A DNA stretch of 64,000 bases, taken from positions 37,913-101,912 of the forward strand of contig NZ_JAAMQZ010000017.1 of NCBI RefSeq assembly GCF_013522825.1, given 5' to 3'. The DNA is from Stutzerimonas stutzeri. Its GTDB lineage: Bacteria > Pseudomonadota > Gammaproteobacteria > Pseudomonadales > Pseudomonadaceae. Every line of letters starts with the position of its first letter. Within the stretch, counting starts at the first letter, position 1. The notes below the pieces were generated by a model. That model did not search any database and was not told where the DNA came from. It worked only from the letters and a program-made list of their open reading frames with translations. Below, piece after piece: positions 9,375 through 19,349 of the stretch. Made by a program: the position numbers and the translations under genes.

Positions 9375-10988
9375 ATGAGCCAGCATCATCAATACGACGT
9401 TCTTGTCATCGGCAGCGGCGCCGCTGGCCTTACGCTGGCACTGAACCTGCCAACGACGCTACGCGTCGCCATACTCAGCAAGGGCGACCTGGCCAACGGA
9501 TCGACTTACTGGGCCCAGGGTGGTGTCGCTGCCGTGCTGGACACCACCGACACGGTGGAATCCCATGTCGCCGATACCCTCGTCGCCGGCGCCGGCCTTT
9601 GCGATGAAGACGCCGTGCGCTTCACCGTCGAACACAGCCGCGAAGCCATCCAGTGGCTGATCGAACAGGGCGTGCCGTTCACCCGCGACGAGGCCGACCG
9701 CGAGGACGGCAGTTTCGAATATCACCTGACGCGCGAAGGCGGCCATAGCCATCGCCGCATCATTCATGCGGCTGACGCCACGGGCGCGGCAATCTTCAAC
9801 ACCCTGCTCGCCCGCGCCCAGGACAGAACCAATATCGACCTGCTGCAACAACGCGTCGCGGTCGATCTGATCACCGAGTACAAGCTCGGTCTGCCCGGCA
9901 GGCGCTGCCTGGGTGCCTATGTGCTGAACCGCGCCACGGGTGAAGTGGATACCTTCCGGGCCAAGTTCGTCGTGCTGGCAACCGGCGGGGCGGCAAAGGT
10001 CTACCTGTATACGAGCAACCCTGACGGCGCCTGTGGCGATGGCATCGCCATGGCCTGGCGCGCCGGCTGCCGGGTCGGCAACCTGGAGTTCAACCAGTTC
10101 CACCCGACCTGCCTCTATCACCCCAGGGCCAAGAGCTTCCTGATCACCGAGGCGCTACGAGGCGAAGGTGCCCTGCTCAAGCTACCCAACGGCGAACGCT
10201 TCATGCCGCGCTTCGACGAGCGCGCCGAGCTGGCCCCGCGCGACATCGTCGCACGCGCCATCGACCATGAGATGAAGCGGCTCGGTATCGATTGCGTCTA
10301 CCTGGACATCAGCCACAAGCCATCCACCTTCATCCGTGAACACTTTCCCACCGTCTACGAGCGCTGCCTGGAATTCGGCATCGACATCACTCGCGAACCC
10401 ATCCCGGTAGTGCCCGCCGCGCACTATACCTGCGGCGGCATTGTCGTCGACCAGGCCGGCAGGACCGACATTCCGGGGCTCTACGCCATCGGCGAAACCA
10501 GCTTTACCGGCCTGCACGGGGCCAATCGCATGGCCAGCAATTCGCTGCTGGAGTGTTTCGTCTACGCCCGCTCCGCCGCGCAGGACATGCTCCGCGAGTT
10601 GCCGAGCATCGAAGAGCAAGGCGCACTGCCGAGCTGGGACGCGAGCCAGGTGACCGACTCGGATGAAGACGTGATCATCGCGCACAACTGGGACGAACTG
10701 CGGCGCTTCATGTGGGATTACGTCGGCATCGTCCGCACCAACAAGCGCCTGATGCGCGCCCAGCACCGGGTACGCATGCTGCAGGGTGAGATCGACGAGT
10801 TCTATTCCAACTACAAGGTCAGCCGCGACCTCATCGAACTACGCAACCTGGCCCTTGTAGCCGACCTGATGATTCGCTCGGCGATGCAGCGCAAGGAAAG
10901 CCGCGGCCTGCACTACACCCTGGATTACCCCGAGGCGCTGCCCGAAGCCGTCGACACTATTCTGGTGCCGCCCACCTACGTCGACTGA
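9375..10988 (+). CDS. nadB: L-aspartate oxidase
   Basis: NadB oxidises L-aspartate to iminoaspartate, the first step of de novo NAD synthesis, using FAD. From [19 protein letters not shown] at 9375 the product is 537 aa. The FAD-binding GSGAAG lies at residues 13-18, the substrate-loop region [13 protein letters not shown] near 125-140, and the conserved C-terminal helical domain closes the protein. Upstream in-frame residues (from 9306) overlap the promoter region and are unlikely to be translated. It is divergent from algU, as in P. aeruginosa, and its 3' end overlaps ygfX by 32 bases on the opposite strand. Confidence 0.95.
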   Translation: MSQHHQYDVLVIGSGAAGLTLALNLPTTLRVAILSKGDLANGSTYWAQGGVAAVLDTTDTVESHVADTLVAGAGLCDEDAVRFTVEHSREAIQWLIEQGVPFTRDEADREDGSFEYHLTREGGHSHRRIIHAADATGAAIFNTLLARAQDRTNIDLLQQRVAVDLITEYKLGLPGRRCLGAYVLNRATGEVDTFRAKFVVLATGGAAKVYLYTSNPDGACGDGIAMAWRAGCRVGNLEFNQFHPTCLYHPRAKSFLITEALRGEGALLKLPNGERFMPRFDERAELAPRDIVARAIDHEMKRLGIDCVYLDISHKPSTFIREHFPTVYERCLEFGIDITREPIPVVPAAHYTCGGIVVDQAGRTDIPGLYAIGETSFTGLHGANRMASNSLLECFVYARSAAQDMLRELPSIEEQGALPSWDASQVTDSDEDVIIAHNWDELRRFMWDYVGIVRTNKRLMRAQHRVRMLQGEIDEFYSNYKVSRDLIELRNLALVADLMIRSAMQRKESRGLHYTLDYPEALPEAVDTILVPPTYVD

Positions 10989-11412
10989 ACTTCAGCCGTA
11001 CCCGCAGGCGTCGATGCTGCTCCGGCGGCATCGCGTCCCGCGCGACGCAGAGACCACGGGCAAACCACTGCCCCGGCGCCCTGAAACGCAGGATAACCAT
11101 CGATGGCAGCGCAAGGCTGTCGGGCCGCAACTGCACGGGCTGCCAGCCGCCGCGCCGGTTCCACAGGGACCAGCCCTGCTGATCCTGACGCAGGCCACGC
11201 CAGGACGCATCACGCGCAAGCAGAATGCGCGACGGGATCACCCAGCCGGCATGCAGCAGGCACAGCAACAGGCCGGACGTTCGCAGCCACGGCGGGACCG
11301 GCAGCACCAGCAGGGTGACAACCGCCAGTACCAGCACCGCCAGATAAAGCGCCAGCAACAGGCGCGACGCCCGCCAGTGGCACTCGAACGGCTGACTATT
11401 TGGGCTGGACAC
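10957..11412 (-). CDS. YgfX (CptA)-family membrane protein
   Basis: A 151-residue protein with two adjacent membrane segments (about residues 17-38 and 43-63) and a soluble C-terminal half. This layout and the partner gene sdhE identify the YgfX family, described in E. coli as a membrane protein that with SdhE/YgfY affects cell division, flavinylation or prodigiosin control. The start overlaps the sdhE stop by 17 bases, so the two are coupled. The 3' end overlaps nadB convergently. Confidence 0.8.
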   Translation of the reverse strand: MSSPNSQPFECHWRASRLLLALYLAVLVLAVVTLLVLPVPPWLRTSGLLLCLLHAGWVIPSRILLARDASWRGLRQDQQGWSLWNRRGGWQPVQLRPDSLALPSMVILRFRAPGQWFARGLCVARDAMPPEQHRRLRVRLKFSRRRWAAPE

Positions 11413-11650
11413 GATCGAGGATCATGCGAACGATGAGGCGCAAGTCCTCGTCATCCGGTTCGGAGCGCTCCATGAACCAGCCGAACATGTCCTGGTCTTC
11501 GCAGCTCAACAACTGGCGATAGCGGCGCTGATTCTCTTCATCCAGCTGCGGATAAACCTCCTGGGTGAAAGGCACCAGCAGGACATCCAGTTCAAGCATG
11601 CCGCGACGGCTCTGCCAGAACAGACGATTGAGTTCGGATTGTTCGACCAT
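11396..11650 (-). CDS. sdhE: FAD assembly factor SdhE
   Basis: SdhE (YgfY/CptB) helps covalent attachment of FAD to SdhA and FrdA. The 84-residue protein from [20 protein letters not shown] contains the RGxxE motif needed for flavinylation at residues 16-20, followed by a small helical bundle. Upstream in-frame codons (to 11764) are not supported. It overlaps ygfX, the usual partner. Confidence 0.93.
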   Translation of the reverse strand: MVEQSELNRLFWQSRRGMLELDVLLVPFTQEVYPQLDEENQRRYRQLLSCEDQDMFGWFMERSEPDDEDLRLIVRMILDRVQPK

Positions 11651-11809
11651 GCCCATGTTCCTCGTTTGAAGCCCGGCATTATAGCCACAGGCGCAGCGCC
11701 CGACACGCTCTTGCGCGAAGGTCTGGCTGAGCGCAGTGCCAGCTGGCGCACGCTGTGTTTTCAAGCGGTCCTGCTATGATGCTCGCCTGATTCAGCACGG
11801 CGACCGATC

Positions 11810-12757
11810 ATGACCGACACTGCTTTTTTCTGCGTCCTGTCGCACGAAGGCATCCTGGCCGTACGCGGCCCGGATGCCGGCAAATTCCTGCAGGGGCAGC
11901 TGACCTGTAACCTCAACTACCTCGACGCCCGACATTCGAGCCTGGGCGCACGTTGCACACCCAAGGGGCGTATGCAGTCGAGCTTCCGCATCGTTCCGAA
12001 AGGCGACGGCTACCTGCTGGCGATGGCCAGGGAGCTGGTGGAACCGCAGCGTGCCGATCTCGCCCGTTTCGCGGTATTTTCCAAGTCGAAACTGCATGAC
12101 GAAAGCACGGAGTGGGTGCGCTTCGGCCTGCGCGGTGGCGACGGTGCCCTGGTCAGTCTGGGCCTCGATCTGTCGCAAACAGCCGACGAGGTGGCGACCG
12201 CGCACAACCTGATCGCCATCCGCCTGCCTGATGGCCGCGCAGAGCTCTGGGCGCCTGCGGCAGAGGCCGAAACCATCCGGCAGCGACTCGCCGCCCAACT
12301 GGCCGAAGCCTCGCTCGATCACTGGCGACTGGCGCAGATTCGCGCCGGTATCGGCCAGGTGTTCGGCGAAACCCGCGAGCTGTTCATCCCGCAGATGATC
12401 AATCTGCAAGCACTGGGTGGCGTCAGTTTCAAGAAAGGCTGCTACACCGGTCAGGAAATCGTCGCACGCATGCAGTACCTCGGCAAACTCAAGCGCCGCC
12501 TGCATCGTCTGGCCTTTCAGAATAGCGAGGCGTCAATGCCTGCGGCAGGACAGGAACTCTTTTCACCGGTTCATAACTCCAGTGTCGGCGAGGTGGTCAT
12601 GGCGGCCCGAGCCGACGGAGCACTGGAACTGCTCGCCGTGCTGCAGCAAGACGCGGCCATCGATGGGCGCATATTCCTCGGCTCGGTCGATGGCGAGCCT
12701 CTGGACCTGCTCGATCTGCCGTACACCCTGGATGCGGACCGGGAAATCCAGCGCTGA
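11810..12757 (+). CDS. ygfZ: Folate-binding protein YgfZ
   Basis: YgfZ supports repair or assembly of some iron-sulfur enzymes and binds tetrahydrofolate. The 315-residue protein shows the aminomethyltransferase-like fold and the diagnostic KGCYTGQE motif at about residues 208-215, whose Cys is essential in E. coli. It is divergent from sdhE and upstream of the HDOD gene. Confidence 0.93.
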   Translation: MTDTAFFCVLSHEGILAVRGPDAGKFLQGQLTCNLNYLDARHSSLGARCTPKGRMQSSFRIVPKGDGYLLAMARELVEPQRADLARFAVFSKSKLHDESTEWVRFGLRGGDGALVSLGLDLSQTADEVATAHNLIAIRLPDGRAELWAPAAEAETIRQRLAAQLAEASLDHWRLAQIRAGIGQVFGETRELFIPQMINLQALGGVSFKKGCYTGQEIVARMQYLGKLKRRLHRLAFQNSEASMPAAGQELFSPVHNSSVGEVVMAARADGALELLAVLQQDAAIDGRIFLGSVDGEPLDLLDLPYTLDADREIQR

Positions 12758-12821
12758 CAGGCCGTTCAAAAACGCCTGTCAGCCATCGGCGACTACCTTT
12801 ATTGGAATCAGAAGGAATCAC

Positions 12822-13658
12822 ATGAGCACCCTCGCCGACAAAGTCCAGCAGGAACTGATCAAGGCCATCGAAAATGACGAACTGGTCCTGCCAACCCTTC
12901 CGGAAGTCGCCTTGCGCGTACGCGAGGCGGCGGAGGATCCCAGCGTCAGCATTCCCACGCTGTCCAGGGTGATCGGCAACGATACCGCGCTCACGGCCCG
13001 TATCATCAAAGTGGTAAACAGCCCCCTGCTGCGTACCCATCAGGAAATCAACGACCTGCAGACGGCGATCAGCCGTCTCGGCATCAATTACACGGCCAAC
13101 CTGGCAACCGGCCTGGCCATGGAACAGATGTTCCAGGCGACTACCGACGCCGTGGATCGCAAGATGCGCGAGGTCTGGAACAAAAGTACCGAGATTGCGG
13201 CAATCAGCCATGTGCTGTGTCGCAACTTTACCCGCCTGCCGGCGGACCAGGCGACCCTTGCCGGCCTGGTCCACCAGATCGGCATCCTGCCGATCCTGAC
13301 CTATGCCGAAGAACACGGCACACTGCTCGGCGATTCCATCAGCCTCAACCACGTGATCGAGCGGATTCACCCGATCATCGGCGAGAAGATCCTGCGCACC
13401 TGGGAATTCCCGGACCCGATCGCCGCGGTCCCCGGTCAGTACCTGGACTTTTCACGGGTATCGGACAAGGCCGACTACGTCGATATCGTCCAGGTCGCCA
13501 CCCTGCAAAGCCATATCGGCAGTACCCACCCCTACACACAGCTCGACTGGAACCGGATTCCGGCATTCGCCAGGCTGGGACTGGAGCCCAGCACCCTGCT
13601 GCAGGAAGACGAAGACCTGTCAGCGGCAATGGACGCCGCCATGAGCATGCTGCAGTAG
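12822..13658 (+). CDS. HDOD domain protein
   Basis: 278 aa from MSTLADKVQQELIKAIENDE, chosen because AAGGAATCAC precedes the ATG and because the long upstream frame only re-reads ygfZ. Nearly all of it is one HDOD domain (about residues 20-215, PTLPEVALRVREAAED...VVNSPLLRT). HDOD proteins resemble HD phosphohydrolases but usually lack the metal site and act in signalling, motility or biofilm control. No output domain is attached, so its partner is unknown. Confidence 0.88.
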   Translation: MSTLADKVQQELIKAIENDELVLPTLPEVALRVREAAEDPSVSIPTLSRVIGNDTALTARIIKVVNSPLLRTHQEINDLQTAISRLGINYTANLATGLAMEQMFQATTDAVDRKMREVWNKSTEIAAISHVLCRNFTRLPADQATLAGLVHQIGILPILTYAEEHGTLLGDSISLNHVIERIHPIIGEKILRTWEFPDPIAAVPGQYLDFSRVSDKADYVDIVQVATLQSHIGSTHPYTQLDWNRIPAFARLGLEPSTLLQEDEDLSAAMDAAMSMLQ

Positions 13659-13767
13659 GAAAGCCATTGCTCCCGCTCGCCCTCGCACCTGGAAGGAACC
13701 GCTACCGTGCACCCCAGTCTTAAAAGGGGACGGCATCCTGCCGCTCAGGTGATTGAAGGAGAGCATC

Positions 13768-14286
13768 GTGAACAGCACAACCAAAGCGTTCCTATCGGGC
13801 ACTACCGCACTGTTCTTCGGCATGGCTGCAAACCTTGCCCTGGCTGTCGAAGGTGAGAACTTCGTTGACGAAGCCTCTGCCAAAGGCATCGCGGAAATCG
13901 AAACCGCCAAGCTGGCGCTGGACAAGAGCAACTCCGAAGACGTCAAGACCTTCGCTCAGAAAATGATCGACGACCATACCCAGGCCAACCAGAAACTCGC
14001 TGAACTTGCCGGACAACATGACGACCTGGAGCTTTCCGACGAGGCCACGCTGATGGACAAGGCGAAAGCCATGATCCTCAAGTTCCGCGAGGGCGACAAT
14101 TTCGACAAGGCCTATGCGAACAACCAGGTCGTGGCCCACGAGCAGACCATCGAGCTGTTTCGTGAGTACGCCCGGAACGGCGAAAACGCCGAACTGAAGC
14201 AGTTCGCCGAATCGACACTGCCGAAACTTGAGCAGCATCTCCAGCACGCCCAGGAACTGGCCTCGAAGCATGGCGCCAATCCGTAA
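13768..14286 (+). CDS. DUF4142 periplasmic protein
   Basis: 172 residues from the GTG at 13768; AAGGAG at 13755-13760 is seven bases upstream and decides this start over the in-frame TTG at 13753. The N-terminus is a signal peptide (cleavage near LALAVEG, about residue 27). The mature part is a helical, ferritin-like DUF4142 domain rich in Glu, Lys and Ala. The family is common in Pseudomonas, often linked to stress or storage, without a fixed biochemical role. It converges on ung across a strong hairpin. Confidence 0.85.
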   Translation: MNSTTKAFLSGTTALFFGMAANLALAVEGENFVDEASAKGIAEIETAKLALDKSNSEDVKTFAQKMIDDHTQANQKLAELAGQHDDLELSDEATLMDKAKAMILKFREGDNFDKAYANNQVVAHEQTIELFREYARNGENAELKQFAESTLPKLEQHLQHAQELASKHGANP

Positions 14287-14294
14287 TTCCCCTC

Positions 14295-14318
14295 GGCGGC
14301 GTCAAGCCTGACGCCGCC
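14295..14318. terminator. Bidirectional hairpin between the DUF4142 gene and ung
   Basis: GGCGGCGTCA-AGCC-TGACGCCGCC: a perfect 10-bp stem filling the gap between two convergent stops. No long T run, so it acts as a strong stem rather than a textbook terminator. Confidence 0.65.
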
Positions 14319-15014
14319 TCATACCTCTACCGGCAACTGCCAGTCGATAGGCTCCAGGCCGTGTTGCCTGAGAAACTGATTGGCACGGCTGAAGTGTCCG
14401 TTGCCGATAAAGCCTCGATGCGCCGACAGCGGCGATGGATGAACGGACTTGAGCAGTAGATGCCGAGTCGGGTCGATCAGCTTCGCCTTGCTTTGCGCAT
14501 GGGCGCCCCAGAGCATGAAGACGACATTCGAGCGCTGCTCGCTGACAAGCTCGATAATCCTGTCGGTCAGTCGCTGCCAGCCCATTTTCGCATGCGATCC
14601 GGCCAGCCCCTGCTCCACCGTGAGCGAGGTGTTGAGCATCAGTACGCCCTGATCCGCCCAGTGCTGCAAATAGCCGTGACGGGGAATCTCCAGATTCAGA
14701 TCGCGCTTGAGTTCCTTGTAGATGTTCTGCAGCGACGGCGGTGGTGCGACGCCCGGCTGGACCGAAAAACACAGGCCATGGGCCTGGCCGGGACCGTGAT
14801 AGGGGTCCTGACCGAGAATGACCACCCGCACCTGCTCCAGCGGCGTGGAATCCAGCGCGTTGAAGATCAGCGGGCCGGGGGGATATATGACCTTGCCGGC
14901 GGCCTTTTCCCGACGAAGAAAATCGCCCAGTTCGCGCATGTACGGCTGTGCAAACTCATCTTTCAAGGCCGCTTTCCAGCTCGCTTCGAGCTTGACGGGA
15001 TGATCCTGACTCAT
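14319..15014 (-). CDS. ung: Uracil-DNA glycosylase
   Basis: Ung removes uracil from DNA in base excision repair. The 231-residue protein has the catalytic water-activating Asp70 in GQDPYHG and the second active-site segment [11 protein letters not shown] near residue 190. ATG at 15014 gives the normal family length. Monocistronic and convergent with the DUF4142 gene. Confidence 0.97.
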   Translation of the reverse strand: MSQDHPVKLEASWKAALKDEFAQPYMRELGDFLRREKAAGKVIYPPGPLIFNALDSTPLEQVRVVILGQDPYHGPGQAHGLCFSVQPGVAPPPSLQNIYKELKRDLNLEIPRHGYLQHWADQGVLMLNTSLTVEQGLAGSHAKMGWQRLTDRIIELVSEQRSNVVFMLWGAHAQSKAKLIDPTRHLLLKSVHPSPLSAHRGFIGNGHFSRANQFLRQHGLEPIDWQLPVEV

Positions 15015-15231
15015 AGTCGCTCCTGCAGCAGTGACGATACAAAATGTCGAGTTTCAAAGTGAGCCGGCCGGCAGAGAGCTTGATCCAGCGCACTACCGCT
15101 CACCAGCAGGCTTCGATAATGTTGCCCACCGCACGCCTGTGAGTTCTACGACCATTGAAAGGGTGACGGAGTGGCGCAGGCCGCTGTACAACAGCGTCTC
15201 TGCCGACAAAAAAACAAAAAAGGATCCTGCG

Positions 15232-16476
15232 ATGAAACGGATTACCCTCTTGGCTCTGGGGCTGGGTTTCTGTCTTGCTGCCCAAGCTGCGGACCCGATC
15301 ACACTTGGCCTGAATTATCCCCGCACTGGCAGCTATAAAGAAGAAGGACTGTCGCAAATGCGCGGCGCCTTGCTTGCCATCGACGAAATCAATGCGCGTG
15401 GCGGCGTACTCGGTCGTCCGCTGCAGCTCATCAGCCGCAACACGGCTTCGCGCCCGGAAAAGGCGGTGGTCAACGTCGACAGGATGGCCGATGAAGGCGT
15501 AGCCATGCTCTTCGGCGGTGTCTCCAGCGCTGTGGCAATCGCCGCCAGCAAGCGCGCCAAGGAACGAGGCCTGCTCTACTTTGGCACCATTACCTATTCC
15601 AACGACACCACCGGCAAGGACGGCCACAGGTACATGTTCCGCGAATGCAACAACGCCTGGATGAGTGCGCGGGTGCTGGGGCAATACCTGAACGAAACCA
15701 TGCCGAACAAGCGTTATTTCTACCTCACCGCCGATTACACCTGGGGCCATACCAGCGAAAGCTCGCTGCGTCAGGCAACCGGGACCACCGATCAGTCCCA
15801 GCATCCGGGCACCAAGACCCCCTTCCCCGGCGCGCGCCTTTCCGATTTCCGCAAGGCATTGCAGCAGGCCGAGCAGAGCGGCGCCGACGTGCTGGCGCTG
15901 GTGCTCTACGGTGAGGACATGGTGCGCGCGATGCGCATCGCCGACGAATTGGGCCTGAACAAGAAAATGCAGATTGCGGTACCCAACCTGAGCATGACCA
16001 TGGTCGAGTCCGCCGGCCCCGATATCATGCGCGGCGTACTGGGTACCGAACCCTGGACCTGGCGCGTCCCGGAGATTGAAGGGTCCGAGCATGGCAAGGC
16101 CTTCGTGAAGAACTTCGGTGAGCGCTATCAGTCCCACCCCTCCAGCTCTGCAGCCATCGCCTACACCATCGTTTACCAATGGGCCGATGCAGTCACCCGC
16201 GCCAAGAGCCTCGACAGCGAAAAGCTGATCGCGGCTCTCGAAGGCCATCGCTACACGCTGCTCAAGGATGAACAGTACTGGCGCCCCTTCGATCACCAGA
16301 GCGTACAGACAGTCTATGCTGTGAGAGTGAAACAGCGCGAAGAGGTATTGAAGGACAAATACAGGCAAGACTACTTTGAAATCGTCCACCGCCTGTCCGG
16401 CGAAGAGGCGGCGCCGACCCTGGCCGAATGGCAGGAAGAACGGCGCTCAGCCAACCAGCCGCTGCAACTGCAATAA
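15232..16476 (+). CDS. ABC-type periplasmic substrate-binding protein (branched-chain amino acid/urea type)
   Basis: 414 residues from MKRITLLALGLGFCLAAQAAD, with a signal peptide of about 20 residues; upstream in-frame codons from 15031 lack similarity. The mature protein is a type I periplasmic binding fold (Peripla_BP_6, residues about 22-370) starting ITLGLNYPRTGSYKEEG. No permease or ATPase gene lies beside it, so it either serves a transporter elsewhere or acts as a sensor subunit. The substrate cannot be read from the sequence. Confidence 0.82.
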   Translation: MKRITLLALGLGFCLAAQAADPITLGLNYPRTGSYKEEGLSQMRGALLAIDEINARGGVLGRPLQLISRNTASRPEKAVVNVDRMADEGVAMLFGGVSSAVAIAASKRAKERGLLYFGTITYSNDTTGKDGHRYMFRECNNAWMSARVLGQYLNETMPNKRYFYLTADYTWGHTSESSLRQATGTTDQSQHPGTKTPFPGARLSDFRKALQQAEQSGADVLALVLYGEDMVRAMRIADELGLNKKMQIAVPNLSMTMVESAGPDIMRGVLGTEPWTWRVPEIEGSEHGKAFVKNFGERYQSHPSSSAAIAYTIVYQWADAVTRAKSLDSEKLIAALEGHRYTLLKDEQYWRPFDHQSVQTVYAVRVKQREEVLKDKYRQDYFEIVHRLSGEEAAPTLAEWQEERRSANQPLQLQ

Positions 16477-16483
16477 CAGGCAC

Positions 16484-16514
16484 AGCGGGAATGGCAGAAC
16501 CCGCCATTCCCGCT
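16484..16514 (+). terminator. Hairpin terminator after the binding-protein gene
   Basis: AGCGGGAATGGC pairs perfectly with GCCATTCCCGCT over 12 bp with a 7-base loop, 8 bases after the stop codon. No T run is visible. Confidence 0.6.
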
Positions 16515-16568
16515 TCCGCCACCAAGGGAACTGCAACCCCGACGCCTCGACGGACTCTGCATAGCAGG

Positions 16569-16713
16569 TCGTTGAAAAATGCAGGCGAGGCAGGCAAGAC
16601 GAGGCAAAAACAGCCGAAGAACGGACTGGGCTCGCATACGAGTTTAGTTTTCTAAATGAGCATTCTGAGGCTGTTTTTAACGACGTATTGCCAACGCAGG
16701 TAATTTTTCAACG
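16569..16713. repeat. 145-bp palindromic MITE-like element
   Basis: The ends are inverted copies of TCGTTGAAAAAT. Inside them lie inverted AAAACAGCC/GGCTGTTTT segments and a central TTTAG/CTAAA stem. The whole forms an imperfect long hairpin without coding capacity. From memory, near-identical sequences are dispersed in other Pseudomonas genomes. Confidence 0.75.
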
Positions 16714-16752
16714 ATTTGATAGAGTCCTGACCTCCCTGCGAGGATTCCTGCC

Positions 16753-17571
<819 letters not shown>

Positions 17572-17582
17572 ATCAGCCGGCC

Positions 17583-17996
17583 TCAGTTGCGCCGGTAACC
17601 TCGCTGATTGAAGTCGCGCCGCTGCGGTGGTCGGTAATCAAGCCCCTGCCGCGGGCCGTGGTCTCGACGATAGCCCTCTGTCCGCCGCTCATGCTGCCAG
17701 CGCGACGGATGATCCATGCGGGGCTGACGCCCCTTGTTCCAGCGCTGTGGGCGATCGACACCGCGATGCCGCTCGTAATACTGCGGCGGCAACTGCCCCT
17801 GAAAGCGCGGCGGCAGATTCTGCTGATACTGGCGATGCTGCGGGTAAGGACTGCGTGGGTCGTACCGATACGGACCACTGCCGATGCGATAGCTGTTGCC
17901 GTCCGGCTGATAGACCCAGACGCGTCCCGGCGCATCGGCCTGCACCGGCAACGCCAGGCTCAGGCCCAGCAGCAGTAAAAGGGCTCTGACATTCAT
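17583..17996 (-). CDS. Small secreted Arg/Pro/Gln-rich protein
   Basis: 137 residues from MNVRALLLLLGLSLALPVQADAPG, with a clear signal peptide cleaved near residue 20. The mature part is very basic and rich in Arg, Pro, Gln and Tyr (RYDPRSPYPQHRQYQQN, RRDHGPRQG), probably disordered. No domain recognised. It is convergent with the enoyl-CoA hydratase gene with 11 bases between the stops. Confidence 0.65.
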   Translation of the reverse strand: MNVRALLLLLGLSLALPVQADAPGRVWVYQPDGNSYRIGSGPYRYDPRSPYPQHRQYQQNLPPRFQGQLPPQYYERHRGVDRPQRWNKGRQPRMDHPSRWQHERRTEGYRRDHGPRQGLDYRPPQRRDFNQRGYRRN

Positions 17997-18192
17997 CGGG
18001 AACCTCCGCAAACGAAGCCGCGACAATCGTCCACGGCACTTTCAATCAGACCACAGCCTGAGCACATACGAGCAGCCAACAGACAGCCGGCGCAGCCTGC
18101 GACAGCCAGTCGCGACTTGTATGGCCGCGACCGCTTGCCGATAATGGCGGCCTTTTAGCCTCGGGCTCATACAGAGCACCACAGGAACCCGC

Positions 18193-18777
18193 ATGACCGA
18201 ACTCGCCCTGATCATGGTTAGCGCCATCCTGGTCAACAATTTCGTGCTGGTACAGTTTCTCGGCCTGTGCCCGTTCATGGGCGTCTCGAAAAAGATCGAA
18301 ACCGCCATCGGACTCTCCCTGGCCACCACCTTCGTGCTGACATTGGCGGCGATGTGCAGCTATCTGGTACAGCAATATGTACTCAAGCCGCTGGATCTGG
18401 AATTCCTGCGCACCATCAGTTTCATCCTGGTGATCGCCGTGGTGGTGCAGTTCACCGAAATGGTGGTGAACAAGACCAGTCCGCTGCTTTATCGCGTGCT
18501 GGGCATCTTCCTGCCGCTGATCACCACCAACTGCATCGTGCTGGGCGTGGCCCTGCTCAATGCCAACAAGTCCGAATTCACCTTCATCACCGCGACCGCC
18601 AACGGCTTTGCCGCCGGCCTGGGCTTTTCCCTGGTGCTGGTGCTGTTCGCCGCCATGCGTGAACGCATCGCCATTGCGGACGTTCCCCGCTCGTTCCAGG
18701 GCGCGGCCATCGGCATGGTCACCGCCGGCCTGATGTCGCTGGCATTCATGGGCTTCACCGGGTTGATCAAGCTATGA
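18193..18777 (+). CDS. rnfA: Electron transport complex subunit RnfA
   Basis: Inner membrane subunit of Rnf, which couples electron transfer between NADH and ferredoxin to ion movement (RsxA in E. coli reduces SoxR). 194 residues, six membrane helices, paralogous to RnfE. First gene of rnfABCDGE-nth; overlaps rnfB by ATGA. Confidence 0.96.
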   Translation: MTELALIMVSAILVNNFVLVQFLGLCPFMGVSKKIETAIGLSLATTFVLTLAAMCSYLVQQYVLKPLDLEFLRTISFILVIAVVVQFTEMVVNKTSPLLYRVLGIFLPLITTNCIVLGVALLNANKSEFTFITATANGFAAGLGFSLVLVLFAAMRERIAIADVPRSFQGAAIGMVTAGLMSLAFMGFTGLIKL

Positions 18778-19349
18778 GCCTGGTTCTGATTGCCGTACTC
18801 GCGCTGCTGGCGCTGTGCCTGGTGTGCGGCGCGATCCTGGGATTCGCGGCAGTGCGCTTCCGGGTCGAGGGCGACCCGATCGCCGAGCAGATCAACGCCC
18901 TGCTGCCGCAGACCCAGTGCGGCCAGTGCGGCTATCCAGGCTGCAAGCCCTACGCCGAGGCCATCGCCGGCGGCGACAAGATCAACAAGTGCCCACCGGG
19001 TGGCGAGTCCACCATCCAGGCACTGGCCGACCTGCTGGATGTCGAGCCGGAGCCGCTGGATGCCGTGGAAGGCGAAGTGCCGCCGCGCGTCGCCTACATT
19101 CGCGAAGCCGAGTGCATCGGCTGCACCAAGTGCATCCAGGCCTGCCCGGTGGATGCCATCGTCGGCGCGGCCAAGCAGATGCACACGGTGATCGTTTCCG
19201 AATGCACCGGCTGCGACCTCTGTGTCGAGCCCTGCCCGGTGGACTGCATCGACATGATCGAACTGGGCAGTAACCTGCAGAGCTGGAAATGGGACCAGCC
19301 GCTGGCGCCGGGCCAGCTGATCGCCAGTGACCGGGAGCAGGCCGCATGA
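18774..19349 (+). CDS. rnfB: Electron transport complex subunit RnfB
   Basis: Iron-sulfur subunit, 191 residues. One N-terminal membrane helix (about 4-24), a [4Fe-4S] domain with CGQCGYPGC near residues 44-52, then two ferredoxin-type clusters [12 protein letters not shown] and [12 protein letters not shown] (about residues 112-153). It passes electrons between RnfC and the membrane subunits. Overlaps rnfA and rnfC by four bases each. Confidence 0.96.
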   Translation: MSLVLIAVLALLALCLVCGAILGFAAVRFRVEGDPIAEQINALLPQTQCGQCGYPGCKPYAEAIAGGDKINKCPPGGESTIQALADLLDVEPEPLDAVEGEVPPRVAYIREAECIGCTKCIQACPVDAIVGAAKQMHTVIVSECTGCDLCVEPCPVDCIDMIELGSNLQSWKWDQPLAPGQLIASDREQAA

